NCBI RefSeq assembly: GCF_003386195.1
Contig: NZ_QRDX01000004.1
Location: forward strand, 124,001 to 188,000
Source: Seonamhaeicola aphaedonensis
Lineage (GTDB): Bacteria > Bacteroidota > Bacteroidia > Flavobacteriales > Flavobacteriaceae
DNA: 64,000 nucleotides
Direction: 5' to 3'
Shown here: positions 26,789 through 34,201 of the stretch, piece after piece
Layout: each line of letters begins with the position of its first letter
How positions within the stretch are numbered: position 1 is the stretch's first letter
The notes under the pieces: generated by a model
What the model saw: only the letters and a program-made list of their open reading frames with translations
Databases searched by the model: none
Told to the model about the DNA's origin: nothing
Position numbers and translations under genes: made by a program

Positions 26789-27316
26789 TTAATTTAAAAA
26801 TTCCTTTAATACTTCCTCTAACTCATTATACGTAAATGATTGCTCATAAAACTGTCGTTTGTTATCTTTATATATAATGGTTGCTGGTATTGAACCAGAC
26901 CAATCTTTATTTACTTTTGGAATCCAACTATTGGAATCTACATCATCTAAAACCACAATTTTAGATTTCAGATCTCGCTCTTTAATAAACGGCTTGAGTT
27001 TAGATTCATATTGATGCGGAAAATCTAAACTCACCAGAATAACTTCAACATTTTTATCTTTATAGTTGGCATATAAATCTTCAAAATAAGGCAACTCTTT
27101 AACACAAGGAGCACACCATGTAGCCCAAAAGTTAATCACATAAATAGTATTATCTTCTTTATATAAAATTGGTTCTAAACGCTCAAAATCGTAAATTTCT
27201 AGTTCAGTCTTCTGTTCAGCATTATCTAAAACTTTTGCATTCTTTTTGTTAAAACAGCTAAAAACCAAAAAAGTTACTACTAAAAGTACAATTCTAATAA
27301 CTGATGATTTCATCAA
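26789..27316 (-). CDS. TlpA-family thiol-disulfide reductase, lipoprotein
   Basis: A 175-residue thioredoxin-like lipoprotein (lipobox C21 in LVFSC). The redox motif is C68-A-P-C71 in NFWATWCAPCVKELP and the cis-proline site is GSIPATIIY. Members of this family keep periplasmic cysteines reduced, for example for cytochrome maturation or methionine sulfoxide reductases. It is the first gene of a minus-strand operon with the redoxin and is divergent from a MarR regulator across about 120 bp, which may control it. Confidence 0.9.
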   Translation of the reverse strand: MMKSSVIRIVLLVVTFLVFSCFNKKNAKVLDNAEQKTELEIYDFERLEPILYKEDNTIYVINFWATWCAPCVKELPYFEDLYANYKDKNVEVILVSLDFPHQYESKLKPFIKERDLKSKIVVLDDVDSNSWIPKVNKDWSGSIPATIIYKDNKRQFYEQSFTYNELEEVLKEFLN

Positions 27317-27410
27317 GTTTATAATTCAATATTATTTGCTTCATAAATTTAACTAATTGACAATATATAATCTTTTATTTAACAATTTTTTAAACATTAG
27401 ATAATTTTTA

Positions 27411-27418
27411 TATATTTG
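27411..27418 (+). promoter_or_regulatory. -7 box TATATTTG of the MarR gene
   Basis: Exact TAnnTTTG match 16 bp before the MarR ATG at 27435. A TTTT at 27387-27390 stands at 20 bp spacing as a weak -33. Confidence 0.6.
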
Positions 27419-27434
27419 TATATACAACAATGGT

Positions 27435-27899
27435 ATGGGGATTAAAAAGATTCTTAAAATAAATGCCAATCTTCCAATATCTAAAGAAGTTGTAATAAGC
27501 ATTATTCATACGACTTGTCTAGTAAATAGCAAGCTAAATGACGTTCTTAAGCCATATGGGGTTTCTTTACAACAGTTTAATGTTCTTAGAATATTAAGAG
27601 GCCAAAACCAAAATCCTGTCACACTTTCAACTGTACAAGAAAGAATGATTGCAAAAATGAGTAATACCACAAGGTTAGTTGATAAGCTCGCTAAAAAAGG
27701 ATATGTTGAAAAGAAAATTAATAAGGATAACAGAAGAAAGATTGATATTTCAATAACCAATGAAGGGTTATTGTTTTTAGAAGAAATAAGTAAATTGATT
27801 GATAGCACCGAAAAAGACATTATAAGTTCACTAACTAAAGATGAGGCTTATAATATGATTAGATTATTAGACAAGATTAGGTTAATAGCAAACAAATAA
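27435..27899 (+). CDS. MarR-family transcriptional regulator
   Basis: A 154-residue winged-helix regulator. The DNA-binding helix-turn-helix lies at about residues 60-95 (VTLSTVQERMIAKMSNTTRLVDKLAKKG) and the wing contains the family-typical acidic-basic hairpin KKINKDNRRKIDISIT. A single cysteine, C28, lies in the first helix, where redox-sensing MarR proteins such as OhrR keep their sensor cysteine. That similarity is suggestive only. It is divergent from the TlpA/redoxin operon and followed by a terminator. Confidence 0.88.
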   Translation: MGIKKILKINANLPISKEVVISIIHTTCLVNSKLNDVLKPYGVSLQQFNVLRILRGQNQNPVTLSTVQERMIAKMSNTTRLVDKLAKKGYVEKKINKDNRRKIDISITNEGLLFLEEISKLIDSTEKDIISSLTKDEAYNMIRLLDKIRLIANK

Positions 27900-27926
27900 T
27901 TCTCTTTAAACTAATAATCGTACAAG

Positions 27927-27958
27927 ACTGCCATATAAAATATGGCAGTTTTTTTTAA
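27927..27958 (+). terminator. Intrinsic terminator of the MarR gene
   Basis: Stem ACTGCCATA (27927-27935) / TATGGCAGT (27941-27949) followed by a run of eight or more T. It separates the MarR gene from the trp promoter. Confidence 0.9.
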
Positions 27959-27974
27959 TTTATAATTCAAACTG

Positions 27975-28005
27975 TTGTATAATTATTTTTTCATTTCTAT
28001 ATTTG
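27975..28005 (+). promoter_or_regulatory. Promoter of the trp operon
   Basis: A -33 TTG (27975-27977) and a -7 TATATTTG (27998-28005) are separated by 20 bp, matching the Bacteroidetes consensus TTTG-N19-21-TAnnTTTG. Transcription would start near 28012, about 15 bases before the leader peptide ATG. Confidence 0.8.
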
Positions 28006-28027
28006 ACCCATTAGAAATAAAAAATCA

Positions 28028-28075
28028 ATGAACAACATTTTAAATCATACTTGGTGGTGGTGCTTTCGAAACTAA
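28028..28075 (+). CDS. trpL: trp operon leader peptide
   Basis: A 15-codon open frame encoding MNNILNHTWWWCFRN with three consecutive tryptophan codons (TGG at 28052-28060) and a TAA stop at 28073-28075. It starts about 23 bases after the trp -7 box and ends 46 bases before a strong terminator hairpin that precedes trpE. Trp is normally the rarest residue, so a run of three in a tiny frame directly before trpE is a diagnostic sign of a leader peptide for ribosome-mediated attenuation. Its product has no expected function beyond translation. Confidence 0.9.
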   Translation: MNNILNHTWWWCFRN

Positions 28076-28078
28076 AAT

Positions 28079-28152
28079 TCGTGAAGTAAAATCCTAGTAT
28101 ATTTAAAACTTAAAATATCAAAAAGGCTTGTCATTCACGACAAGCCTTTTTT
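28079..28152 (+). promoter_or_regulatory. trp attenuator: antiterminator segment and terminator
   Basis: The terminator stem is 12 bp (28121-28132 with 28139-28150) with a 6-base loop and a T-tract at 28147-28152. An upstream segment TCGTGAA (28079-28085) is perfectly complementary to TTCACGA (28134-28140) in the loop and 3' arm. The adjacent CCT at 28093-28095 can pair with AGG at 28124-28126 in the 5' arm, so an imperfect antiterminator can form. A ribosome stalled at the Trp codons leaves 28079 free; one reaching the stop at 28075 would cover it. Trp-limited stalling should therefore allow read-through into trpE. Confidence 0.85.
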
Positions 28153-28161
28153 ATGTTAACA

Positions 28162-29568
28162 ATGAAAAAAATCAACCTTTTTACCCATTATAAACGTATT
28201 CTAACAGATACCATAACCCCTGTTACGGTATATTATAAGATTAGAGATAAATACCCAAATAGTATTTTACTAGAAAGTGGTGATTATCATAGAAATCATA
28301 AGAACTTTTCTTACATCTGTTTTAACCCAATTGCATCTATTAAAATAGAAAATGAGGTTATTGAAAAAACATTTCCTGATAGCTCTTCAACAACATTAAA
28401 CATAACTAACAATGTTGATGTTGTTGATGAAATTTACAAGTTTACAAAGCAATTTGAAGTATCATCAGAAGAAAAATTTAAGTTTATTAACAACGGAATT
28501 TTTGGCTATACAGCTTATGATGCGGTTCGTTATTTTGAGGATATAGAAATAGGCAAAAAGGCAGGCTCAGTTGAAATACCTGATGTTTATTATGCCGTTT
28601 ATCAAAACATAATTGCTATTAATCATTTTAAAAATGAGGCTTACATATTTGCTCATTGTTTTGAAAGTGTTGATAGTAATATTGATGAAATTGAGACATT
28701 AATCAATGTACAAAACTTTGCTTCTTTCAGTTTTAGCTCTAAAGGAAAAATTAAATCTAACCTAACAGATGATGAATTTCTGCAACATGTAGATTATGCA
28801 AAAAAACATTGTGCCAGAGGCGATGTTTTTCAATTGGTATTATCTAGAAGTTTTTCTCAAGAATTTACTGGTGATGACTTTAATGTTTACCGTGCTTTAA
28901 GAAGCATCAATCCATCTCCTTACCTGTTCTATTTTGATTATGGTGATTTTAAAATCATGGGCAGTTCACCAGAGGCACAGTTAATCGTTAGTAATGGTTT
29001 AGCAGAAATTCACCCTATTGCAGGTACCTTTAAAAGAACAGGGGATGATGAAAAGGATGCTATTTTAGCTGATGAATTGGTTAAAGACGAAAAAGAAAAT
29101 GCAGAACACGTTATGCTTGTTGATTTAGCAAGAAATGACTTAAGTCGTCATGGTAGCCATGTAAAAGTGGAAACCTACAGAGAAGTTCAGTTCTTTTCGC
29201 ATGTTATTCATTTGGTCAGTAAGGTGACTGGACAAAAGCATGACACCACCTCAACTATGCAGGTGGTTGCAGATACTTTTCCTGCAGGAACATTGAGTGG
29301 TGCTCCCAAACACAGAGCTATGCAACTTATTGAGCAATATGAAAAAACAAGTAGAGGTTTTTATGGAGGTGCTATAGGTTTTATGGATTTTGATGGAAAC
29401 TTCAATCACGCTATTATGATTAGAACATTTTTAAGTAAAGATTATAAACTCAACTGGCAAGCTGGAGCAGGATTAGTATCAAAATCAAATCCTGAAAGTG
29501 AAAAACAAGAAGTGTACAATAAATTAGGAGCGTTAAACAAAGCTATTCAATTAGCAGAAGATATTTAG
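28162..29568 (+). CDS. trpE: Anthranilate synthase component I
   Basis: Converts chorismate plus ammonia to anthranilate, the committed step of Trp synthesis. The 468-residue protein has the LLES element (SILLESGDY) that in studied TrpE proteins forms part of the Trp feedback site, and the chorismate-binding core with HPIAGTFKRTG, DLARNDLSRHG and FPAGTLSGAPK. I place the start at ATG 28162; the in-frame ATG at 28153 lies against the attenuator T-tract. TrpG follows after 2 bp. Expression is expected to be controlled by the attenuator and activity by Trp. Confidence 0.96.
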   Translation: MKKINLFTHYKRILTDTITPVTVYYKIRDKYPNSILLESGDYHRNHKNFSYICFNPIASIKIENEVIEKTFPDSSSTTLNITNNVDVVDEIYKFTKQFEVSSEEKFKFINNGIFGYTAYDAVRYFEDIEIGKKAGSVEIPDVYYAVYQNIIAINHFKNEAYIFAHCFESVDSNIDEIETLINVQNFASFSFSSKGKIKSNLTDDEFLQHVDYAKKHCARGDVFQLVLSRSFSQEFTGDDFNVYRALRSINPSPYLFYFDYGDFKIMGSSPEAQLIVSNGLAEIHPIAGTFKRTGDDEKDAILADELVKDEKENAEHVMLVDLARNDLSRHGSHVKVETYREVQFFSHVIHLVSKVTGQKHDTTSTMQVVADTFPAGTLSGAPKHRAMQLIEQYEKTSRGFYGGAIGFMDFDGNFNHAIMIRTFLSKDYKLNWQAGAGLVSKSNPESEKQEVYNKLGALNKAIQLAEDI

Positions 29569-29570
29569 TT

Positions 29571-30137
29571 ATGAAAAAAGTTTTAGTAATTGATAACTAT
29601 GATAGTTTTACCTATAATTTAGTTCATTATTTAGAAGATTTGAATTGTGATGTTACGGTTTACAGAAATGATAAATTAGAATTGGAAGACGTAGAACCTT
29701 TTAATAAAATAGTATTATCACCCGGACCAGGTATACCTGATGAAGCTGGTTTATTAAAAGCTATTATTGAAAAATACGCACCAACTAAAAGTATCTTAGG
29801 TGTTTGTTTAGGTCAACAGGCTATTGGTGAAGTATTTGGTGGCTCTTTAGTAAATCTTGATGAAGTCTATCATGGTGTTGCCACGAAAATTGAAATTAGT
29901 GTAGATGATGAACCAATTTTTAAAGATCTAGATAAAGAAATTGAAGTTGGTCGATATCACTCTTGGGTTGTTAATGCTGATTTACCAGAAAGTCTAGAAG
30001 CTACATCTTTTGATCACAACGGACAAGTGATGTCTTTAAGACACAAATTATATGATGTAAAAGGTGTTCAATATCACCCTGAGTCTGTTTTAACACCACA
30101 AGGAAAGAAAATATTAGAAAATTGGGTAAATAGTTAG
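29571..30137 (+). CDS. trpG: Anthranilate synthase component II (glutamine amidotransferase)
   Basis: A 188-residue class I glutamine amidotransferase supplying ammonia to TrpE. It has the opening VIDNYDSFTYNL, the oxyanion motif SPGPGIP, the nucleophile cysteine in GVCLGQQAIG, and the His-Glu pair in QYHPESVLTP. No TrpD phosphoribosyltransferase domain is fused to it, so trpG and trpD are separate genes. It follows trpE by 2 bp. The next 290 bp before trpD carry hairpins and a palindromic repeat instead of tight coupling. Confidence 0.96.
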   Translation: MKKVLVIDNYDSFTYNLVHYLEDLNCDVTVYRNDKLELEDVEPFNKIVLSPGPGIPDEAGLLKAIIEKYAPTKSILGVCLGQQAIGEVFGGSLVNLDEVYHGVATKIEISVDDEPIFKDLDKEIEVGRYHSWVVNADLPESLEATSFDHNGQVMSLRHKLYDVKGVQYHPESVLTPQGKKILENWVNS

Positions 30138-30400
30138 CTGAAGAAAATATAAATAGTTGAATGAAAAATAAATATAAAGAAAGTCAAGTCCCAATTCAAT
30201 TCGCAGAATTGATAGCCAAGGCTAAGAATAGATGAAGAAAAGCTCCGAAATCAGGAGAACAAAGTTAGACGCGGAGTTTTATAATCGGTTTTTATCCCGA
30301 TTTTCGGGATAAAAAATTCCTTGACTTGGATGTCCTTTTTTGATTCGTTTTTTGGACAAACAAAAAATGAATGGGAAATAAAAAAGTGTAATTTAAAATA
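30138..30400. repeat. Hairpin-rich intergenic region inside the trp operon
   Basis: This stretch between trpG and trpD has no gene. It holds several inverted repeats: AAGTCAAG (30181-30188) with CTTGACTT (30320-30327); a perfect 12-bp stem ending ATCCCGA / TCGGGAT (30289-30300 with 30304-30315); AGCTCCG near 30241 with CGGAGTT near 30272; and TGTCC / GGACA (30331-30335 with 30354-30358). None is followed by a T-run on the plus strand, so none looks like an intrinsic terminator. It may be a degenerate intergenic repeat element. Confidence 0.6.
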
Positions 30401-30424
30401 GATTCCTGCCTTCGCAGGAATGAC
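30401..30424 (+). repeat. Palindromic repeat, solo copy
   Basis: Palindrome ATTCCTGC-CTTC-GCAGGAAT (30402-30421) with flanking G and GAC, 4 bp before the trpD start. The same palindrome occurs at 62256-62280, 62521-62545 and 62861-62885, where it borders a GIY-YIG nuclease gene. Confidence 0.95.
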
Positions 30425-30428
30425 AACA

Positions 30429-31421
30429 ATGAAAGATATACTCAATAGATTGATAAACCATGAGACCATCTCTACAGAGGAGGCTAAACAGGTTATTTTC
30501 AACATATCTAACGATATGTGTAACCCAAGCCAAATTGCATGTTTCCTTTCAGTTTATATGATGCGCAGTATAACCATTGAAGAACTTCAGGGTTTTAGAG
30601 ATGCCCTTTTAGAATTGTGTGTAGCGGTTGATTTAAAAGACTTTAATGCTATTGATATTGTTGGAACTGGTGGTGATGGAAAAAATACTTTTAACATATC
30701 TACTTTATCATCTTTCATAACTGCCGGGGCTGGAGTTAATGTTTCAAAACATGGAAATTATGGGGTCTCTTCAACATCGGGTTCATCTAATGTTATGGAA
30801 AAATTAGGGGTTAAGTTTTCAAACAACGAAGACTTCTTGAGACGTTGCTTAGATAAAGCGGGAATCTGTATTTTACATGCTCCGCTTTTTCACCCCGCAA
30901 TGAAAAACGTTGCACCTATTAGAAGGGAATTAGGCGTTAAGACTTTTTTCAACATGCTAGGACCTATGGTAAACCCTTCATTTCCAAAAAGCCAATCATT
31001 AGGAGTTTTTAATTTAGAAGTATTACGTTTATATAACTTTCTATATCAAAATACAGATAAAAATTACAGTATTGTTTATGCTTTAGATGGCTACGATGAA
31101 ATTTCATTAACAGGAAAGGCTAAAATTGTTTCTAATCACTCAGAAACAATTTTCTCACCTGAAAATTTAGGGCTTAATAAAATCAAGCAAGAAGCCATTT
31201 ATGGTGGTGATACCATTGAGGATGCAGCTAAAATATTTGTAGATATAATTAGTGGAAAAGGAACCGAAGCCCAAAATAATGTTGTTTGTGCCAATGCTGG
31301 TTTAGCTATTGCTACATCTGAGCAAATATCACATAAAGAAGGATTTGAAATGGCTAAAGAGTCTTTATTGTCTGGTAAAGCAAAACAAAGTTTAGACACT
31401 TTAATTGAATTGAGTAAATGA
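30429..31421 (+). CDS. trpD: Anthranilate phosphoribosyltransferase
   Basis: Joins anthranilate and PRPP. The 330-residue protein has the family's GTGGDGKNTFNIST phosphate-binding motif, the KHGNYGVSSTSGSSN anthranilate/PRPP region and GPMVNPSFP. The start is taken as ATG 30429; an in-frame ATG at 30420 lies within the palindromic repeat and would add three residues. Its stop overlaps the trpC start by 4 bp (ATGA), so the two are translationally coupled. Confidence 0.96.
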   Translation: MKDILNRLINHETISTEEAKQVIFNISNDMCNPSQIACFLSVYMMRSITIEELQGFRDALLELCVAVDLKDFNAIDIVGTGGDGKNTFNISTLSSFITAGAGVNVSKHGNYGVSSTSGSSNVMEKLGVKFSNNEDFLRRCLDKAGICILHAPLFHPAMKNVAPIRRELGVKTFFNMLGPMVNPSFPKSQSLGVFNLEVLRLYNFLYQNTDKNYSIVYALDGYDEISLTGKAKIVSNHSETIFSPENLGLNKIKQEAIYGGDTIEDAAKIFVDIISGKGTEAQNNVVCANAGLAIATSEQISHKEGFEMAKESLLSGKAKQSLDTLIELSK

Positions 31422-32203
31422 ATATTTTAGATAAAATAGTACTTGATAAACGTAAGGAGGTTGATTTAAGAAAAGGGTTAATACCCGTTTCCCAACTCGA
31501 GCAATCCGTTTTATTTTCAAGAGAAACAGTGTCTCTAGCAGAAAGATTAAAAATTAGTAAATCTGGAATTATTGCAGAACATAAAAGACGTTCCCCTTCA
31601 AAATCTATAATCAACAACAGTCTAAATACCCAAGATGTTGCTTCGGGTTATGAAAATGCTGGTGTATGTGGAATGTCCGTTTTAACAGATGGAAAATATT
31701 TTGGAGGCTCTTTAGATGATTTATTAACCGCTCGTGCTAGTTGTAATTTACCATTATTGAGAAAAGAGTTCATAATTGATGAGTATCAAATTCTTGAAGC
31801 AAGAGCTTATGGAGCTGATGTTATTTTACTAATTGCTGCTATTCTAACCAGAGAAGAAATCAAACAATTATCTGAAATTGCAAAAAGTTTAAATCTTAAT
31901 GTGCTTTTAGAGGTTCATAACGAAGAAGAATTGCATAAATCTATTATGCCCAGTTTAGATATGCTAGGTGTTAACAATAGAAACCTTAAGACTTTTGAAG
32001 TTAGTTTAGAAACCAGTAAATCATTAAGCAGTATCATTCCTAATGATTTCGTTAAAGTATCTGAAAGTGGTATTAGTAATGTAAACGCCATTAAAGAATT
32101 ACAACCTTATGGATATAAAGGTTTTTTAATTGGAGAAAACTTTATGAAGACAGATAATCCTGGGGCCAGTGCTACAGAATTTATAAAAGAACTAGAGCTA
32201 TGA
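31418..32203 (+). CDS. trpC: Indole-3-glycerol phosphate synthase
   Basis: Closes the indole ring from CdRP. The 261-residue TIM-barrel protein shows the family motif EHKRRSPSK near residue 50, LRKEFIIDEYQ, the GADVILLIAAIL strand, GVNNRNLKTFEV and SESGISN. It is not fused to TrpF, unlike E. coli TrpC. It is coupled to trpD by a 4-bp overlap. About 90 bp separate it from trpF, with nothing recognisable in the gap. Confidence 0.96.
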   Translation: MNILDKIVLDKRKEVDLRKGLIPVSQLEQSVLFSRETVSLAERLKISKSGIIAEHKRRSPSKSIINNSLNTQDVASGYENAGVCGMSVLTDGKYFGGSLDDLLTARASCNLPLLRKEFIIDEYQILEARAYGADVILLIAAILTREEIKQLSEIAKSLNLNVLLEVHNEEELHKSIMPSLDMLGVNNRNLKTFEVSLETSKSLSSIIPNDFVKVSESGISNVNAIKELQPYGYKGFLIGENFMKTDNPGASATEFIKELEL

Positions 32204-32291
32204 AATGAGCCATCAAACTAAAAGGTAATAAACACCAGAGTATTTAATGGCGAATTACATCTGACATAAAAAAATAATAAAATTGATACCG

Positions 32292-34118
32292 ATGAAACTA
32301 AAGGTATGTGGAATGAAATATCAAGATAATATTGAGCAAGTTGCTGCAATTCAACCAGATTATCTTGGTTTTATATTTTATGAAAAAACACCTAGGCACT
32401 TTAACACTAAAATTCCAAAACTTTCTAGTGATATTAAAAAAACAGGGGTTTTTGTAAATGAGGATTTAAATAAAGTCATTCAAAAAATAAACGAATTTGA
32501 CTTGCAAGCTGTTCAACTGCATGGCGAGGAAGCACCTTTCTACTGTAACATGCTTAGAACCACAACACTACTTAAAAAACCCGTGGAAGTTATTAAAGTG
32601 TTTTCAGTAATGGATGGTTTCAATTTTAAGATTTTGGATGAGTACGAGGCTGTTTGCGACTACTATCTCTTTGATACCAAAGGTAAGCTTCCTGGTGGTA
32701 ATGGCTATACGTTTGATTGGAGCCTTTTAAACGATTACCCATCAACAAAACTATTCTTTTTAAGTGGTGGCATAGGCATAGATGAAGTAGAAGATATAAG
32801 GAAATTCAAGGAAAGTGATGCTTCTAAATATTGCTACGCCTTAGATGTAAATAGTAAATTTGAATTAGAACCTGGTCTTAAAAATATAGGTGTTTTAAGA
32901 GAATTTATAAACAAACTGAGCAATAACAAAAAAATGCAAGAATATAACGTAGACGAAAGAGGGTATTACGGTAATTTTGGAGGGGCATTTATCCCTGAAA
33001 TGTTATATCCTAATGTAGAGGAATTGAGGCAAAATTACCTAAAGATCATGGGAGATCCTGACTTTAAAAAGGAGTTTGATCAACTTTTAAAAGACTATGT
33101 TGGTAGGCCTTCCCCTTTATATTTTGCAAAACGACTATCGGAAAATTACAATACTAAAATATATCTTAAACGTGAGGATTTAAACCATACTGGTGCTCAT
33201 AAAATCAATAATACCATTGGACAAATTTTGATGGCGAAACGTTTAGGAAAAAACAGAATTATAGCTGAAACAGGAGCAGGGCAACATGGGGTTGCTACAG
33301 CTACCGTTTGTGCTTTAATGGGGCTAGAATGTATTGTATATATGGGTGAAATTGACATTGCACGACAAGCACCAAATGTAGCTAGAATGAAAATGTTGGG
33401 CGCTAAAGTTATTCCTGCTTTATCGGGAAGTCGCACTTTAAAAGATGCTACCAATGAAGCTATTCGCGATTGGATTAACAATCCGGTAAATACGCACTAC
33501 ATAATTGGATCTGCCATAGGACCACATCCCTATCCAGATATGGTTACTAGATTTCAATCGGTAATTTCAGAAGAAATAAAATGGCAATTAAAAGAACAGG
33601 AAGGTAGAGAAAACCCAGATTATGTGGCTGCATGTATTGGTGGTGGCAGTAATGCAGCTGGTACCTATTATCATTTTCTGCATGAAGAAAATGTAAAAAT
33701 TATTGCTGTTGAAGCAGCTGGTCTTGGAGTTGACTCAGGTGAAAGCGCCGCCACGTCTGTATTAGGCAAAGAAGGTATCATTCACGGATGTAAAACCTTA
33801 TTAATGCAAACAGACGATGGTCAAATTACGGAACCCTATTCAATTTCGGCTGGATTGGATTATCCAGGAGTTGGACCAATGCATGCACATTTATCGAAAA
33901 CGGGGCGTGCAGAATTTATGTCTATTACCGATAGTGATGCCATGGAAGCTGGGTTAGAACTTTCAAAATTAGAAGGCATCATTCCTGCTATTGAGACCTC
34001 CCATGCCTTAGCTATTTTCAAGCATAAAACCTTTAAACAAGAGGATATAGTGGTTATGAGTTTATCAGGACGAGGTGATAAAGACTTACAAAATTATATT
34101 GATTACTTTAAAATATAG
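32292..34118 (+). CDS. trpFB: TrpF-TrpB fusion: phosphoribosylanthranilate isomerase + tryptophan synthase beta
   Basis: One uninterrupted 608-residue frame. Residues 1-~205 are Trp[12 protein letters not shown] at the start, [42 protein letters not shown]. Residues 215-608 are a complete Trp[16 protein letters not shown], the PLP lysine in [29 protein letters not shown]. The junction is [11 protein letters not shown], and the internal ATG at 32934 (residue 215) is where a separate TrpB would start. It follows a run of seven A. With one A more or less, TrpF would end within a few codons. The fusion may be real or an indel artefact; both halves look intact. The start ATG 32292 is preferred over TTG 32283. 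Confidence 0.92.
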   Translation: MKLKVCGMKYQDNIEQVAAIQPDYLGFIFYEKTPRHFNTKIPKLSSDIKKTGVFVNEDLNKVIQKINEFDLQAVQLHGEEAPFYCNMLRTTTLLKKPVEVIKVFSVMDGFNFKILDEYEAVCDYYLFDTKGKLPGGNGYTFDWSLLNDYPSTKLFFLSGGIGIDEVEDIRKFKESDASKYCYALDVNSKFELEPGLKNIGVLREFINKLSNNKKMQEYNVDERGYYGNFGGAFIPEMLYPNVEELRQNYLKIMGDPDFKKEFDQLLKDYVGRPSPLYFAKRLSENYNTKIYLKREDLNHTGAHKINNTIGQILMAKRLGKNRIIAETGAGQHGVATATVCALMGLECIVYMGEIDIARQAPNVARMKMLGAKVIPALSGSRTLKDATNEAIRDWINNPVNTHYIIGSAIGPHPYPDMVTRFQSVISEEIKWQLKEQEGRENPDYVAACIGGGSNAAGTYYHFLHEENVKIIAVEAAGLGVDSGESAATSVLGKEGIIHGCKTLLMQTDDGQITEPYSISAGLDYPGVGPMHAHLSKTGRAEFMSITDSDAMEAGLELSKLEGIIPAIETSHALAIFKHKTFKQEDIVVMSLSGRGDKDLQNYIDYFKI

Positions 34119-34187
34119 CGTCATTCTGAACGAAGCGAAGAAATCTCATGAACAGATTGCTTCTTCACTCCGTTCCTCGCAATGACG
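34119..34187. repeat. Imperfect palindromic repeat between trpB and trpA
   Basis: A 69-bp element starting at the base after the trpB stop, bounded by CGTCATT (34119-34125) and AATGACG (34181-34187). Inside, CGAAGCGAAGAA is roughly complementary to the TTCTTCACTCCG side. It resembles GTCATTCTGA...CGAAGCGAAG repeats that I recall as frequent between Bacteroidetes genes. It is a different family from the ATTCCTGC palindromes. Confidence 0.8.
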
Positions 34188-34201
34188 AAAACAAAACAAA
34201 A

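Noticed and set aside
30289-30315. Strong 12-bp hairpin as a terminator within the trp operon
   Set aside because: The plus-strand 3' side is followed by A-rich sequence, not a T-run, so it does not fit an intrinsic terminator.
30181-30327. MITE with inverted termini AAGTCAAG / CTTGACTT
   Set aside because: The inverted ends are only 8 bp, there is no visible target duplication, and no second copy exists in the window; kept only as a structured repeat region.
30251-30505. Minus-strand open frame across the trpG-trpD gap
   Set aside because: It crosses hairpin repeats and runs into the trpD coding region; composition follows the repeats, and trpD on the other strand is certain.
34148-34201. 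Upstream extension of trpA by 18 codons
   Set aside because: These codons come from the palindromic repeat; the family N-terminus begins at the ATG at 34202.
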